The notes: a model not told the origin generated them from the sequence alone. DNA of 17,252 nucleotides from Sediminispirochaeta sp964394395 (GCA_964394395.1 CAYMWV010000064.1:1-17252), one strand, 5' to 3'; positions 6,078 through 14,147 are shown, counted from the first letter of the stretch. Numbers and translations: made by a program.

Positions 6078-8726
6078 ATGCAGGATTCGGAGAGGCTGTT
6101 TAAATCGATTTTCATGGAAGCGCCGGTGGGGATTCTTGTTCTCTCTTCCTCCGGCAAGGTGCTCTTTTCTAACCGCACCTTTCTTGATCTGGTGGGCTTA
6201 CCGGTTGTAAAACCCGCAACTCCCTTCTCTTCATTTCTTTTCGATACCAACGAGGATGATTTTCTCAGTTACCTCAAGGCTTTCTCTGCCGGGGAGGCCG
6301 CATCAGCTGCCCGGGAGATGCAGTATAACCGGGGAGATGGTAACGTCTCTTGGTGGCGCCTCAACATCTCCAACCTCCGCCCTAAAATAGAGGGAGGCCC
6401 GGATCTGCGCCGCTTCGTCCTCTTTGTTGAGGATATCAGTATACGAAAGCGTTATGAAGAGGAATTGAAGGAGGCCAAGGAGGCCTCTGAACGGGCGACC
6501 CGCACCAAGAGTGAATTCCTGGCCAATATGAGCCACGAGATTCGAACCCCGATCCACACCATCATAGGTATGTCCGAGCTTCTGGCCGATACCGCCCTTG
6601 ACCCGGAGCAGCAGGAGTACACCGGACAGGTACAGTTTGCCGCCGATGTGCTGCTCAGCCTCATAAATGACATTCTGGACTTCTCCAAAATCGAAGCGGG
6701 TAAGCTGGCTCTGGAGAGCATCAACTTTGATCTCTTCGATACCGTGGAGGATGCGGTGGATATGGTCTCCCTGGAGGCTCATAAAAAGGGGCTTGAGACG
6801 GTGGTGCACGTAGAGAATAGCGTTCCCCACCTGCTGCAGGGGGATCCTGTCCGGCTCCGGCAGATCATCGTTAACCTCTTCAACAATGCGGTAAAATTTA
6901 CCGACGCGGGGGAGGTGGTGATCCGGGTATCTCTGGAGGAAGAGCTTCCCGAAGATGTACGGATACGCTTCGCCGTTACCGATACGGGAATCGGGATCCC
7001 CAAGGAGAAGGCGGACCATCTCTTTCAGGTGTTTAGCCAGGTGGATAGCTCTACCACCCGCAAGTACGGAGGAACCGGCCTGGGTCTCTCTATCAGCAAA
7101 AACCTTTCGGAGATGATGAAGGGGAGAATCGGTGTGGAGAGTGAAGAGGGGGTGGGCTCCACCTTCTGGTTTGTGGTGCAGCTGGGTAAACAGGAAGAGG
7201 AGAGTTTCTACCATAACCTGCCTGAAGCTTATTTCGACGCCCGGGTGCTGGTGGTGGATGATTCAGCTTCGGTTCGGGATGCCATCGCCTGTTACCTCAG
7301 AGAGTGGGGCTGCCGGGTAGAAACAGCAGAAAACGGTCCGGACGCCCTGGAGCTGCTGCGTAGCTCCTCGGGCGGAGATGAAGCGTTTAATCTCTGTCTG
7401 GTGGATCAGATGATGCCCGGCATGGATGGGTGGCAATTCGCCAGCGAGGTTAACTCCGATGAGCAGCTAAGGGGCTTGAAACTCTTCCTGATGAGCCCCT
7501 CCGGTAAGAGCGGTGATGAGGCGAAGATGAAACTGCTTCGCTGGTATCGGGGCTATCTCTCCAAACCGATCAGGAAGGGGAAGCTGTTTCGGGAGATGGT
7601 GAAAACCTTTGTAGAGGATGACTCCTCTCTTGAGGAGGTCGGTGGAACCGGAGAGGCCCTGGGGGANNNNNNNNNNNNNNNNNNNNNNNNNNNNNNNNNN
7701 NNNNNNNNNNNNNNNNNNNNNNNNNNNNNNNNNNNNNNNNNNNNNNNNNNNNNNNNNNNNNNNNNNCTGGAAGATATTGGGGAGCTGGAAGCGTTGGAGC
7801 CCATCGATGAACTGGATGGAGTTGAGGATGTGGATGAGGTGGAGGAGATCACCGGGAGTACCATCCTGGTGGCGGAGGATCACGAGGTTAATCAGCAGCT
7901 CTTCAAAACTATCCTTGAGAATATGGGTCACGAGGTGGATATCGTCTCCAACGGAAAGGAAGCGGTGCAGGCGGTGGGAGGGAGAAGCTACGATATCATC
8001 TTCATGGATGTACAGATGCCGGAGATGAATGGCTACGAGGCGACCGAATCGATCCGGGAACTCGGCATCGACACCCCCATTGTTGCAGTTACCGCCAGCG
8101 CCCAGCGGGGGGAGGAAGTCAAGTGCCGCAACGTGGGGATGACCGGCTTTCTTATCAAACCTTTCAAGAAACGGGACCTCTTACCGGTGCTTGAGCAGTG
8201 GCTGGGCAAACGTGATGTTCGTTACGGGGATTCATCTTCCGAAGATCTTAAGGAGGCTGGGGAAAACCTGGATCTCCCGGAGAACGATCCCCCGAAGATC
8301 GATCCTTCGGCAGCCCCGGGGCAGGCTCCCCAAGAGAGCGATCACCCGGAGGAGGGCAGCGCAGCAGATACCAAAGAGCCAATGCAGGAGCCTCTCCTGG
8401 ACTGGGAGGATGCCCTGGATACCTTCATGGGAAAGGAGGAGATCCTGAAAAAGGTGCTTGCCTCTTTCCTTGATAAACTGGCCGAACAGGTGCCGCTTCT
8501 TCGAAAAGCTGTTGCCGACGAGAAGGCCCGGGAGGTGCGGGAATATGCCCACGGCTTAAAAGGGGGTTCCCTCAATCTTGGTGCCAGGCCCCTGGGAGAA
8601 GCTGCAAAGGATTTGGAGTTTGCCGCTGCCGACGGTCTTACCGACCAGTTTCCCAAGCTCATAGAGCGGTTCGAAATGGTCTATTCTGAATTTGACGCAT
8701 ATATCCGGAAGGAGATTCTCTCGTAG
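6078..8726 (+). CDS. Soluble hybrid sensor histidine kinase (PAS-HisKA-HATPase-REC-REC-HPt), interrupted by a scaffold gap
   Basis: A multistep phosphorelay kinase of BarA/TorS-like layout but without membrane segments. PAS spans about 5-125 ('IFMEAPVGILVLSSSGKVLF'). The HisKA H-box is ANMSH153EIRTP. The HATPase has the N-box NNAVKF (Asn270), G1 DTGIGIP (302-308) and G2 GGTGLGLS (331-338). REC1 has D394/D395, acceptor Asp443 (LVD443QMMPGMDG) and the Lys of YLSKP. Then come the gap and a strongly acidic linker (GELEALEPIDELDGVEDVD). REC2 has acceptor Asp644 (FMD644VQMPEMNG) and the Lys of LIKPF. The C-terminal HPt has His825 (AH825GLKGGSLNLGA). Numbers after the gap include 33 placeholder residues. 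All catalytic positions seen are intact. Both flanks of the gap happen to be in the same frame. The start ATG at 6078 has only a weak upstream GGAT, so coupling to the preceding gene is likely. The signal sensed by PAS is unknown. The last 46 bp overlap the convergent DUF4230 gene. Confidence 0.95.
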   Translation: MQDSERLFKSIFMEAPVGILVLSSSGKVLFSNRTFLDLVGLPVVKPATPFSSFLFDTNEDDFLSYLKAFSAGEAASAAREMQYNRGDGNVSWWRLNISNLRPKIEGGPDLRRFVLFVEDISIRKRYEEELKEAKEASERATRTKSEFLANMSHEIRTPIHTIIGMSELLADTALDPEQQEYTGQVQFAADVLLSLINDILDFSKIEAGKLALESINFDLFDTVEDAVDMVSLEAHKKGLETVVHVENSVPHLLQGDPVRLRQIIVNLFNNAVKFTDAGEVVIRVSLEEELPEDVRIRFAVTDTGIGIPKEKADHLFQVFSQVDSSTTRKYGGTGLGLSISKNLSEMMKGRIGVESEEGVGSTFWFVVQLGKQEEESFYHNLPEAYFDARVLVVDDSASVRDAIACYLREWGCRVETAENGPDALELLRSSSGGDEAFNLCLVDQMMPGMDGWQFASEVNSDEQLRGLKLFLMSPSGKSGDEAKMKLLRWYRGYLSKPIRKGKLFREMVKTFVEDDSSLEEVGGTGEALGXXXXXXXXXXXXXXXXXXXXXXXXXXXXXXXXXXLEDIGELEALEPIDELDGVEDVDEVEEITGSTILVAEDHEVNQQLFKTILENMGHEVDIVSNGKEAVQAVGGRSYDIIFMDVQMPEMNGYEATESIRELGIDTPIVAVTASAQRGEEVKCRNVGMTGFLIKPFKKRDLLPVLEQWLGKRDVRYGDSSSEDLKEAGENLDLPENDPPKIDPSAAPGQAPQESDHPEEGSAADTKEPMQEPLLDWEDALDTFMGKEEILKKVLASFLDKLAEQVPLLRKAVADEKAREVREYAHGLKGGSLNLGARPLGEAAKDLEFAAADGLTDQFPKLIERFEMVYSEFDAYIRKEILS
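7667..7766. other. Scaffold gap (100 N) inside the hybrid kinase
   Basis: Exactly 100 N between REC1 and REC2. The right flank is a purine-rich, Glu/Asp-coding quasi-repeat (GAGCTGGAAG, GTTGAGGATG, GTGGATGAGG), the sort of simple sequence that breaks assemblies. The true linker length is therefore unknown. Confidence 0.9.
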
Positions 8727-9418
8727 CCTGCCTGTTTGAGTACCGCCCGCAGGTACGCCTTTCCCCGCTTTTCCGCCTCTTCCAGGATCCCCTCTTCAAT
8801 AACCTTTGCCCGAATCTCCTCTTCAACCAGAGCAGTTATCGCTTTCCACTGGGCTGGTCCTGCATCGATATCAGGGTAGGGGTAGTCCCGGAGCCTCTCA
8901 TCCTCAATCACCAGGTCGGTAATGGTGGCTGCCGGAAGGCTTACAACGATCTCTGAACCCTGATGCCGGGAAGCTGGTTCTTCGAAGATTGTCATCCCTC
9001 TTTCCTGAAAATCGAATCCCCCCTTTACCCGCAGGGTGATCACCGCAAAACGGTACTGCTCCAGAGAGAGATCGATACCTATCTCTGCGCAGAGCCGGTA
9101 GAGCTCTATCAGCTGCTCCTCTTTTGCGGTTAGTTGCTCCTTTCGAAATAAACGGGCAAAGAGATCCCGGAAATCGGTATCCCGGGGGATGAGATCGTAG
9201 GGAAATACCGCTTTGTAGAGATACTCCACCACCGCCAGCTCCATTAAATCCCTGGAACCGGTAAGGATCTGCCGGGAGGCCGAGAGGGTTTCCCGTTTCA
9301 TGAAGGGTAGATCAATGGAGAAATCGAACTGGAATGATGCAAAGTAGAAGCCGCCGATAGTTATTACCAGGAGAAACAGGAGGGTCCCCAGGGTGATGAG
9401 AAGGCGCCGCTTTTTCAT
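8681..9418 (-). CDS. DUF4230 family protein with N-terminal membrane anchor
   Basis: A 245-residue protein beginning MKKRRLLITLGTLLFLLVIT: basic residues, then a hydrophobic segment (about 5-28) without a lipobox Cys. It is probably an inner-membrane-anchored protein with the rest in the periplasm. The body matches the DUF4230 pattern: a mixed strand region with 'YRFAVITLRVKGGFDF' and 'EIVVSLPAATITDLVIEDE', then a long charged helix 'KVIEEGILEEAEKRGKAYLR' and the last strand 'ISFRI'. Family function is unknown. Its start ATG overlaps the stop of the upstream paralogue by 4 nt (ATGA), so the two are translationally coupled and probably act as a pair. The stop (TAG, at 8681-8683 in + coordinates) lies inside the 3' end of the convergent kinase gene. 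It is the last gene of the leftward run, and no intrinsic terminator is visible after it. Confidence 0.8.
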   Translation of the reverse strand: MKKRRLLITLGTLLFLLVITIGGFYFASFQFDFSIDLPFMKRETLSASRQILTGSRDLMELAVVEYLYKAVFPYDLIPRDTDFRDLFARLFRKEQLTAKEEQLIELYRLCAEIGIDLSLEQYRFAVITLRVKGGFDFQERGMTIFEEPASRHQGSEIVVSLPAATITDLVIEDERLRDYPYPDIDAGPAQWKAITALVEEEIRAKVIEEGILEEAEKRGKAYLRAVLKQAGYERISFRIYASNSE

Positions 9419-10047
9419 TGTTCCCCATCCTCGGAGGAGCCAGGAATGGTTGTCCCGGAGCTTTTGCGAAATTGAACAATTACCCCTCCCGGAGCAAGTT
9501 CTGAAAAGAGGGCCCGTATCGCCTCCCGGGCCCGGCTGCGGCTTTTATCCAGTACCCCCTCCTGCAGCGCCTCTTCCCGTATCCTCTCCTTTCCCCTCTC
9601 TATCTCTTCGTAGTAATCCAGCCGTTTGATGGTTTTACCAAACTCTTTCAGGAAAAACTGCTCTATGGTCGATTCATCCGCATCTACCAGGAGTATCTCC
9701 GGATCGGGCAGAAGGATCCTGAGCCGATCATCCCCGATCGGTATAATCTGAACGCCCTTTGTCAGGTCAATACCGGTTTGAAGCCGCAACTCGATAGAAA
9801 AAAGGACCCTTCTGTCGATATGACGGATGCCGAGGAAACGAGCCTCCTCACCAAAATAGACAATATCCCGGTAGTACTGCTCGTACAGGGGCAGTTCGAG
9901 GATCGCTCTGATCTGGTTCTCCACAACAGCCGTGGATACTGGCGCTGCCTTTCTTTCGCAGCCGCTGAAAAGGAGCAGGAATATGGTGAGGAGGAACGGG
10001 AGTGGGAAAAGAGGAAAGGGGAAAAGGCATACAATCTTACTTTTCAT
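9415..10047 (-). CDS. DUF4230 family lipoprotein
   Basis: A 210-residue protein with a very hydrophobic, Phe/Pro/Leu-rich signal peptide ending LLLFSGC30ERK. Phe at -3 is outside the strict bacterial lipobox but is allowed in the relaxed spirochaetal one, so Cys30 is the likely lipidated residue. The mature part shares the DUF4230 order with its neighbour: 'FSIELRLQTGIDL', 'RLRILLPDPEILLVDADE', a charged helix 'KERIREEALQEGVLDKSR' and a last strand 'GVIVQF'. The open frame extends 43 codons upstream to 10176, but that part runs through the GC-rich repeat and the end of the HEAT gene and translates to Gly/Pro-rich sequence. The Met directly before the signal peptide is therefore chosen. The GAGAG upstream is a weak ribosome binding site. 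A lipoprotein next to a TM-anchored paralogue suggests a pair in the envelope. Function unknown. Confidence 0.8.
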   Translation of the reverse strand: MKSKIVCLFPFPLFPLPFLLTIFLLLFSGCERKAAPVSTAVVENQIRAILELPLYEQYYRDIVYFGEEARFLGIRHIDRRVLFSIELRLQTGIDLTKGVQIIPIGDDRLRILLPDPEILLVDADESTIEQFFLKEFGKTIKRLDYYEEIERGKERIREEALQEGVLDKSRSRAREAIRALFSELAPGGVIVQFRKSSGTTIPGSSEDGEQ

Positions 10048-10083
10048 CCTGCTCTCATAGTAACGGACTAGGGGCAAAATGCA

Positions 10084-10160
10084 AGCCCCGGGCGGCCCGG
10101 GCGGCCCAAAGAGGTCCCGAGCGGCGCTGGCGGCCCAAAGCAGCCCCGGGCGCCCGGCCC
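10084..10160. repeat. Very GC-rich imperfect repeat and palindrome cluster
   Basis: Almost entirely G and C, unlike the flanking genes. It contains a tandem CCCGGGCGG (10087-10095 and 10096-10104). A period of 29 nt starts with GCGGCCCAAAG at 10101 and again at 10130, with about two thirds identity across the unit. There is a 6-bp stem CCGGGC/GCCCGG (10088-10093 and 10095-10100) and a 12-bp perfect palindrome CCGGGCGCCCGG (10146-10157). It lies between the HEAT gene and the DUF4230 lipoprotein gene on the minus strand and could impede or attenuate transcription between them. There is no T-run, so it is not a standard terminator. It may be a dispersed genomic repeat. Confidence 0.6.
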
Positions 10161-10168
10161 CGACAGCC

Positions 10169-12766
10169 TCAATCAAGCGCTTCGGCGATGAGGTGCTCCT
10201 TCGCCCACCGGGCGTACCGTCTTACCCGGGGAACCGGGTCATCTGCCAGGCTGTCAAGGATAGCATCACCCTTCTGATCCCGCAAGGTTCGAATAGCTTT
10301 CGCTGTGAGGAGCCGAACCTGCTCTGAGGGGTCCTTCAAGAGGAGAACCACTCCCCTTAACGCTTTCGGGGTGCCGATGGAGATCAGGAGGCGGGCTGCT
10401 TCGAGCCGCTCGGTGACCCGACGGCTATTGAGCTGCCTCATGGCTGAATCTACCACTCCCAGAGCCTCTAATGCCTCTGCCGCACCGGATCGGAGCGGTT
10501 CTGTTTCATCCAGGAGGGAGAGGAGGGCCGCTTTCCCTTTGTCTCCCGCCTCAATTAGCGCCTCAATAATCCTCTCCCTCAGTTGCCCGGGAGCCGATGG
10601 GAGCCGCCGTGCAAAGAGCCGGTACGCTTCTGGATTACTAAGCATCCCTGCTGTTTTGATCACCGTCTCTGCTATCTCAAGCTCCTTCCCCAAAAGATCG
10701 AGAATCAGTTCTGCTCCTTCTAGTGAATCCGTTTCGGCAATGCCTGCCAGGGCTGCTTCCTTGACCGGTTCCACTTCGTTGGGGTCCAGAATCAGCTTTT
10801 TCAGCTCCGGATAACTTTTCTCCGATGAGGCGGAGATCCTGGCGGCTTCCTTTCTTACCTGGGGTACCGGATCGTAGAGCAGCTTCGTCAGTTGGCCGGT
10901 TTCGCCAAAGCGCTTGTAGAGGGTATGCAGGGCTGCAGCCCTTACCTCCGGCTCCGGGTCCTCAAGTCCAGCGCTTATAACCTGGCGAAAATCGTTACAG
11001 AGGGAGTGAGGAATAACCGCCATAATCCGGGAGCGAAGAAGGGCATCGCTTCCGGAAAGGATGTGGGCTATCTTCTCCTTCAGTACTGCCGGGACAAACT
11101 GCTCAAGCCACCGGGCATAGTCGATTGCCTCTTCTATTTCGAGGATGGGGAGCTCTTCAAGGATGTGCTGGAGCCCCAGCGCATTTCCCTGGATCAAGAG
11201 GATCCTTATGGCCCGTTTTCGGCCCTCCGGCCCTGGTCCTTCTGCCCCTGGCCCCGGCTTGTTCTTATTCCTGATCAGATCGATGAGGGTGTGTACCGTA
11301 TAACGGGGGGGTATTTTGGCAAGTTCCTGGACCAGAAGTTCTGCTTCGGGATAGTCCGGTTTCGTTATTAACTCAAGGAGAGGAGGCAGGAGAATCTCAA
11401 CCCCCCCCTCCCCCAGATGCTTCAGCACCCGGACCTGTAGCTCCCGGTCCCGGTATCTTGATACCAGGGTGCTCCCAAGGATCATTCTACTCTCTTCATT
11501 CCCCCGGACCGCAGCAGCCTCTGCGGTATTAAGCAGCGCCTCTCGGATATCCCGCCGGTACGCAATCTGTTCCGGCAGGGAGAGGATTCTCCTAAGCAGG
11601 AAGGTGATCAGCTTTGCTTCCCCCTCCTGGAGGAGAATTCGGGAAGCGATCAGCAGTGGTCCCGGATGAACCATCTCTTCCTGCTCCAGGATGTTCATAT
11701 AGGAGCGGCAATGGTACCGGCCTCCCTTAGCTAAAATCGTTTCGGCCCGTTCCATTCCTTCCCGGTCCCCCGGGTCAGCGGAGGCAAAGAGCCGGGCAAA
11801 GGCTCCAGATCGGTCAAGAAAGCGGCTCAGAATGAGGGATAGTTCCGGATCTTCCCGCTTGAAGAGCCCTAGGGCAAGATCCTGATCCTCTTTGCGCTCC
11901 GGATGAAGCTGTTCTGCCACCCGGAGGGCCCTCAGGTTGTCCAGTTTCTCCTCCTCAGGCAAGGAAGCTTCAGGGAAGGTGGCAAAGAGCCGGATTGCAG
12001 CACTGTCCCGAACCATGGGAGAAGGGTCTTCGCAGATATGATGGAGCAGCATCTCCTTGAACTCCGGCGATTCTTCCCGGTAGAGCTCTAATGTCAGCTT
12101 CCGCACCTCCGGATGGCCGTCCGAGAGGGCTTCATAGCTGAGGCGTCTACTCTCCCCATCATCCAAAGTCAGGATTATCTGCAAACCGAAAAGCCGGGCC
12201 CGATAATCCGGGTCTCCCGCCAGGGCCCTCACCTCCTTCAGACGGGAGTAGAAAAAGCTGGAAGCCTCTTCCCCGTTAAACCGGGCTCCGTCGGCGGCAA
12301 TGGCCAACCTTCTCACCACGAAGAGTTCCCCGGCACTGTCGAGCCACTGTTCGAAGATCGTCCTGATCCGTTTCTTCTTCTGAGCGAGTATGAAAACGGG
12401 AAAGAGCGCCTGGTCGGGAGTAAAGGTGAGAGCTCTACGGACATCCCCGGGAGAGGGCACTCTTCCCTTCTTTCTCTTCCCTGCTACTCTCAGTTTCTTC
12501 AAAAGTGCATCTTCCAGGCCGAATAGTTTCAACAGGTCCACACCACTGGAGAGGCTTCGCCGTTCTATTGTGGAGATAAACACCTGGAGCAGGAAGGAGG
12601 GAATCCTGGGTCTTCTTACCTCTTTGTAGAGATTCCAGCCTTCTATGGCCTCCTTCATCGCCTTGCTCAACCGGATCCTCACGATGATCAAGGTTATGGA
12701 GATACAAAGAAAGAGCAGCAGTGCGATGATATCGAGGATAAGCAGGGGCCTGGGTATAAGATTCAC
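10169..12766 (-). CDS. Membrane-anchored HEAT-repeat protein
   Basis: An 865-residue protein. One N-terminal membrane segment (about 8-30, 'LLILDIIALLLFLCISITLIIV') is followed by basic residues (RIRLSK), so the long C-terminal part should be cytoplasmic by the positive-inside rule. The rest is alpha-helical with HEAT/PBS-lyase-type repeats, for example 'EDPSPMVRDSAAIRLF' (near 245-258), 'EDPEPEVRAAALHTLY' (near 600), 'YDPVPQVRKEAARISA' (near 630), 'KDPSEQVRLLTAKAIRTL' and 'DDPVPRVRRYARWAKE' (about 842-857). HEAT solenoids serve as protein-binding scaffolds; no catalytic motif is visible. The start is GTG at 12766, with GGAGG seven nt upstream; the GTGA overlap with the stop of the GAF-like gene shows coupling. 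The partner is unknown; the adjacent GAF-like protein is the obvious candidate. The gene ends 121 bp before the DUF4230 lipoprotein gene. Confidence 0.85.
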   Translation of the reverse strand: MNLIPRPLLILDIIALLLFLCISITLIIVRIRLSKAMKEAIEGWNLYKEVRRPRIPSFLLQVFISTIERRSLSSGVDLLKLFGLEDALLKKLRVAGKRKKGRVPSPGDVRRALTFTPDQALFPVFILAQKKKRIRTIFEQWLDSAGELFVVRRLAIAADGARFNGEEASSFFYSRLKEVRALAGDPDYRARLFGLQIILTLDDGESRRLSYEALSDGHPEVRKLTLELYREESPEFKEMLLHHICEDPSPMVRDSAAIRLFATFPEASLPEEEKLDNLRALRVAEQLHPERKEDQDLALGLFKREDPELSLILSRFLDRSGAFARLFASADPGDREGMERAETILAKGGRYHCRSYMNILEQEEMVHPGPLLIASRILLQEGEAKLITFLLRRILSLPEQIAYRRDIREALLNTAEAAAVRGNEESRMILGSTLVSRYRDRELQVRVLKHLGEGGVEILLPPLLELITKPDYPEAELLVQELAKIPPRYTVHTLIDLIRNKNKPGPGAEGPGPEGRKRAIRILLIQGNALGLQHILEELPILEIEEAIDYARWLEQFVPAVLKEKIAHILSGSDALLRSRIMAVIPHSLCNDFRQVISAGLEDPEPEVRAAALHTLYKRFGETGQLTKLLYDPVPQVRKEAARISASSEKSYPELKKLILDPNEVEPVKEAALAGIAETDSLEGAELILDLLGKELEIAETVIKTAGMLSNPEAYRLFARRLPSAPGQLRERIIEALIEAGDKGKAALLSLLDETEPLRSGAAEALEALGVVDSAMRQLNSRRVTERLEAARLLISIGTPKALRGVVLLLKDPSEQVRLLTAKAIRTLRDQKGDAILDSLADDPVPRVRRYARWAKEHLIAEALD

Positions 12767-13209
12767 TCTCTAACCTCCGGATTTGGAACCAATTGTATCA
12801 ATTTTTCCAGCTCTCTGATAAGGGAGCCGGAAAAGCGATAGTCAGCGGGAGAGGAGAGGAAGAGGATTCCTTTTAGGATTTTACCATCACCTCTTCCCTC
12901 TACAAAAGGCATCGCCAGGGCACTTCTGTGGTCAGGTTCCAGAAAAAGTCCTTTCATGGGAGTAGTCTCCCTTCTGGATGCCACCACCGGTTGCAGTGAT
13001 TCAGACATGAAGCTTACCAGCTCCAGGGAGCTTTCTATTCGTTCAGGAGGAGCTTTCGAGGCGATCCAGCTTCCCCGGTAGAGATACCGGGCTGCCCCTT
13101 TCGGGAACCGGTAGTAGGCGAGTAATTGTGCTCTGCTTACGCTTACGGCTTGATCCAGCAGCTGCCGCAGGGGCCCGGTGACAATAGCTTCTTTAGCTTC
13201 TTTCTTCAT
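12763..13209 (-). CDS. Small GAF-like domain protein
   Basis: A 148-residue soluble protein without signal peptide or membrane segment. The C-terminal half reads 'HRSALAMPFVEG', 'ILKGILFLSSPADYRFSGSL' and 'IRELEKLIQLV', the order of the last strands and final helix of a GAF domain (ligand or regulatory sensor). The N-terminal half is a helix plus a divergent sheet, so this would be a compact stand-alone GAF domain. No cGMP- or heme-binding signature can be assigned. It overlaps the start of the HEAT-repeat gene by 4 nt (GTGA) and starts 26 nt after the DUF72 gene ends, with a weak GAGAAGAG ribosome binding site. A single-domain GAF protein coupled to a membrane-anchored scaffold suggests a regulatory complex; this is inference. 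The family call rests on pattern, not on a named motif. Confidence 0.6.
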   Translation of the reverse strand: MKKEAKEAIVTGPLRQLLDQAVSVSRAQLLAYYRFPKGAARYLYRGSWIASKAPPERIESSLELVSFMSESLQPVVASRRETTPMKGLFLEPDHRSALAMPFVEGRGDGKILKGILFLSSPADYRFSGSLIRELEKLIQLVPNPEVRE

Positions 13210-13235
13210 AGTCTCTTCTCAATTCGCTTTCGTGC

Positions 13236-14060
13236 TCATATCCCTTTCAGGGGAATCAACATCATTTGCAAGTCCCGGGCGTTTTGAATCGCTTGCCCCT
13301 TCCGATGGTTATTGAAGGCGGCAAAAAGCCTTCTGGATCGGCTCCCTGCCTCCCCCACCGCTTTCGATAAGGGTGACAACTCCTCCCTAGAATAGAGGTA
13401 ATCATATCTGCTTGTGTTGTCACCTGTCCACCAGTTTTCTTTGTTGCGGCCGTGAAAGCGGAAATAAGCATCAATTCCACAGATCCGGGGCGTAAAGGCG
13501 GGCAGCCCTTTTAGCTCCGGTTGATCGGTAACAACTACGCCTGTCTCCCGCTCCCGCAGCCCGTCAAAAACCTGTTCGCTCTGCCATTCGGCGCCCCGGA
13601 ACTCAACAAAAAGGGGTATTCCTTCATCCCCGCTGTTGTGCCGGATCTCCCGGATGTGAAGCTCCCGCAGGTACTGCAGGAGAGCGTCCAGGTAGCGTCG
13701 ATTTTCCGGTGTGTAGTGAAAGCTGAAAGGGAATTGGAGAAGCACCCCGCCAAGCATCTTTCGTTCCTCCAGCGGCACCAGGGCGTGACAGAATTCACGA
13801 CACTGCTTCTTCCAGCTCTTGTCCCGTTCATGGGTAAGAGAGCCGTGGGCTTTTATGGTAAAAAGAAAGTCCTCCGGCACCTTTTCGCACATCTTTTCCA
13901 GGGAAGATGGGGATGGCATCCGGTAATAGGTGTAGTTGATTTCGGTAAAATCGAAGAATCGGGCGTAAAAAGGGAGATACTCTTCTTTGCGCAAGCCTTC
14001 GGGATAGAAGGGACCTATCCAATCCCGGTAGGAGAAGCCGCTGGTTCCGATATGTATCAT
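13236..14060 (-). CDS. DUF72 (YecE-like) family protein
   Basis: A 274-residue protein with the DUF72 signature: 'IHIGTSGFSYRDWIGPFYPEG' at the start, 'FTEINYTYYRMPSPSSLEKM', 'FLFTIKAHGSLTHERD', 'LLQFPFSFHYTPENRRYL', 'VEFRGAEW', 'YFRFHGRN' and 'AFNNHRKGQAIQNA' near the end. The family has a TIM-barrel fold and unknown function. Length is normal. The start is ATG at 14060, with GGGAG five nt upstream; a TTG at 14072 would add MGVC and has no ribosome binding site. It is the first gene of the leftward cluster and is divergent from fusA. No convincing -10/-35 is visible for it in the 14061-14277 region. Its link to the downstream GAF/HEAT genes may be only transcriptional. Confidence 0.9.
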   Translation of the reverse strand: MIHIGTSGFSYRDWIGPFYPEGLRKEEYLPFYARFFDFTEINYTYYRMPSPSSLEKMCEKVPEDFLFTIKAHGSLTHERDKSWKKQCREFCHALVPLEERKMLGGVLLQFPFSFHYTPENRRYLDALLQYLRELHIREIRHNSGDEGIPLFVEFRGAEWQSEQVFDGLRERETGVVVTDQPELKGLPAFTPRICGIDAYFRFHGRNKENWWTGDNTSRYDYLYSREELSPLSKAVGEAGSRSRRLFAAFNNHRKGQAIQNARDLQMMLIPLKGI

Positions 14061-14115
14061 GCAAACTCCCAAGAAAGCGTACCTGGATTGAGTAAAGAGG
14101 GGAATATCAGTTTTT

Positions 14116-14131
14116 GGTAAGTTCTTTTACC
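14116..14131. promoter_or_regulatory. Dyad in the fusA/DUF72 divergent region
   Basis: GGTAA (14116-14120) and TTACC (14127-14131) flank a 6-nt centre. The spacing suits a small operator or a short leader hairpin of the leftward transcript. Weak evidence: 5-bp arms occur by chance. Confidence 0.25.
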
Positions 14132-14147
14132 ACGGTGGGCTATGGGA

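Noticed and set aside
9415..10176. Longer version of the DUF4230 lipoprotein starting at 10176
   Set aside because: The extra 43 residues translate the GC-rich repeat and the HEAT gene's end; the signal peptide and lipobox begin at the Met at 10047.
10305..12629. Plus-strand open frames opposite the HEAT-repeat gene
   Set aside because: They are antisense shadows of a strong minus-strand gene with clear HEAT repeats and overlap-coupled neighbours.
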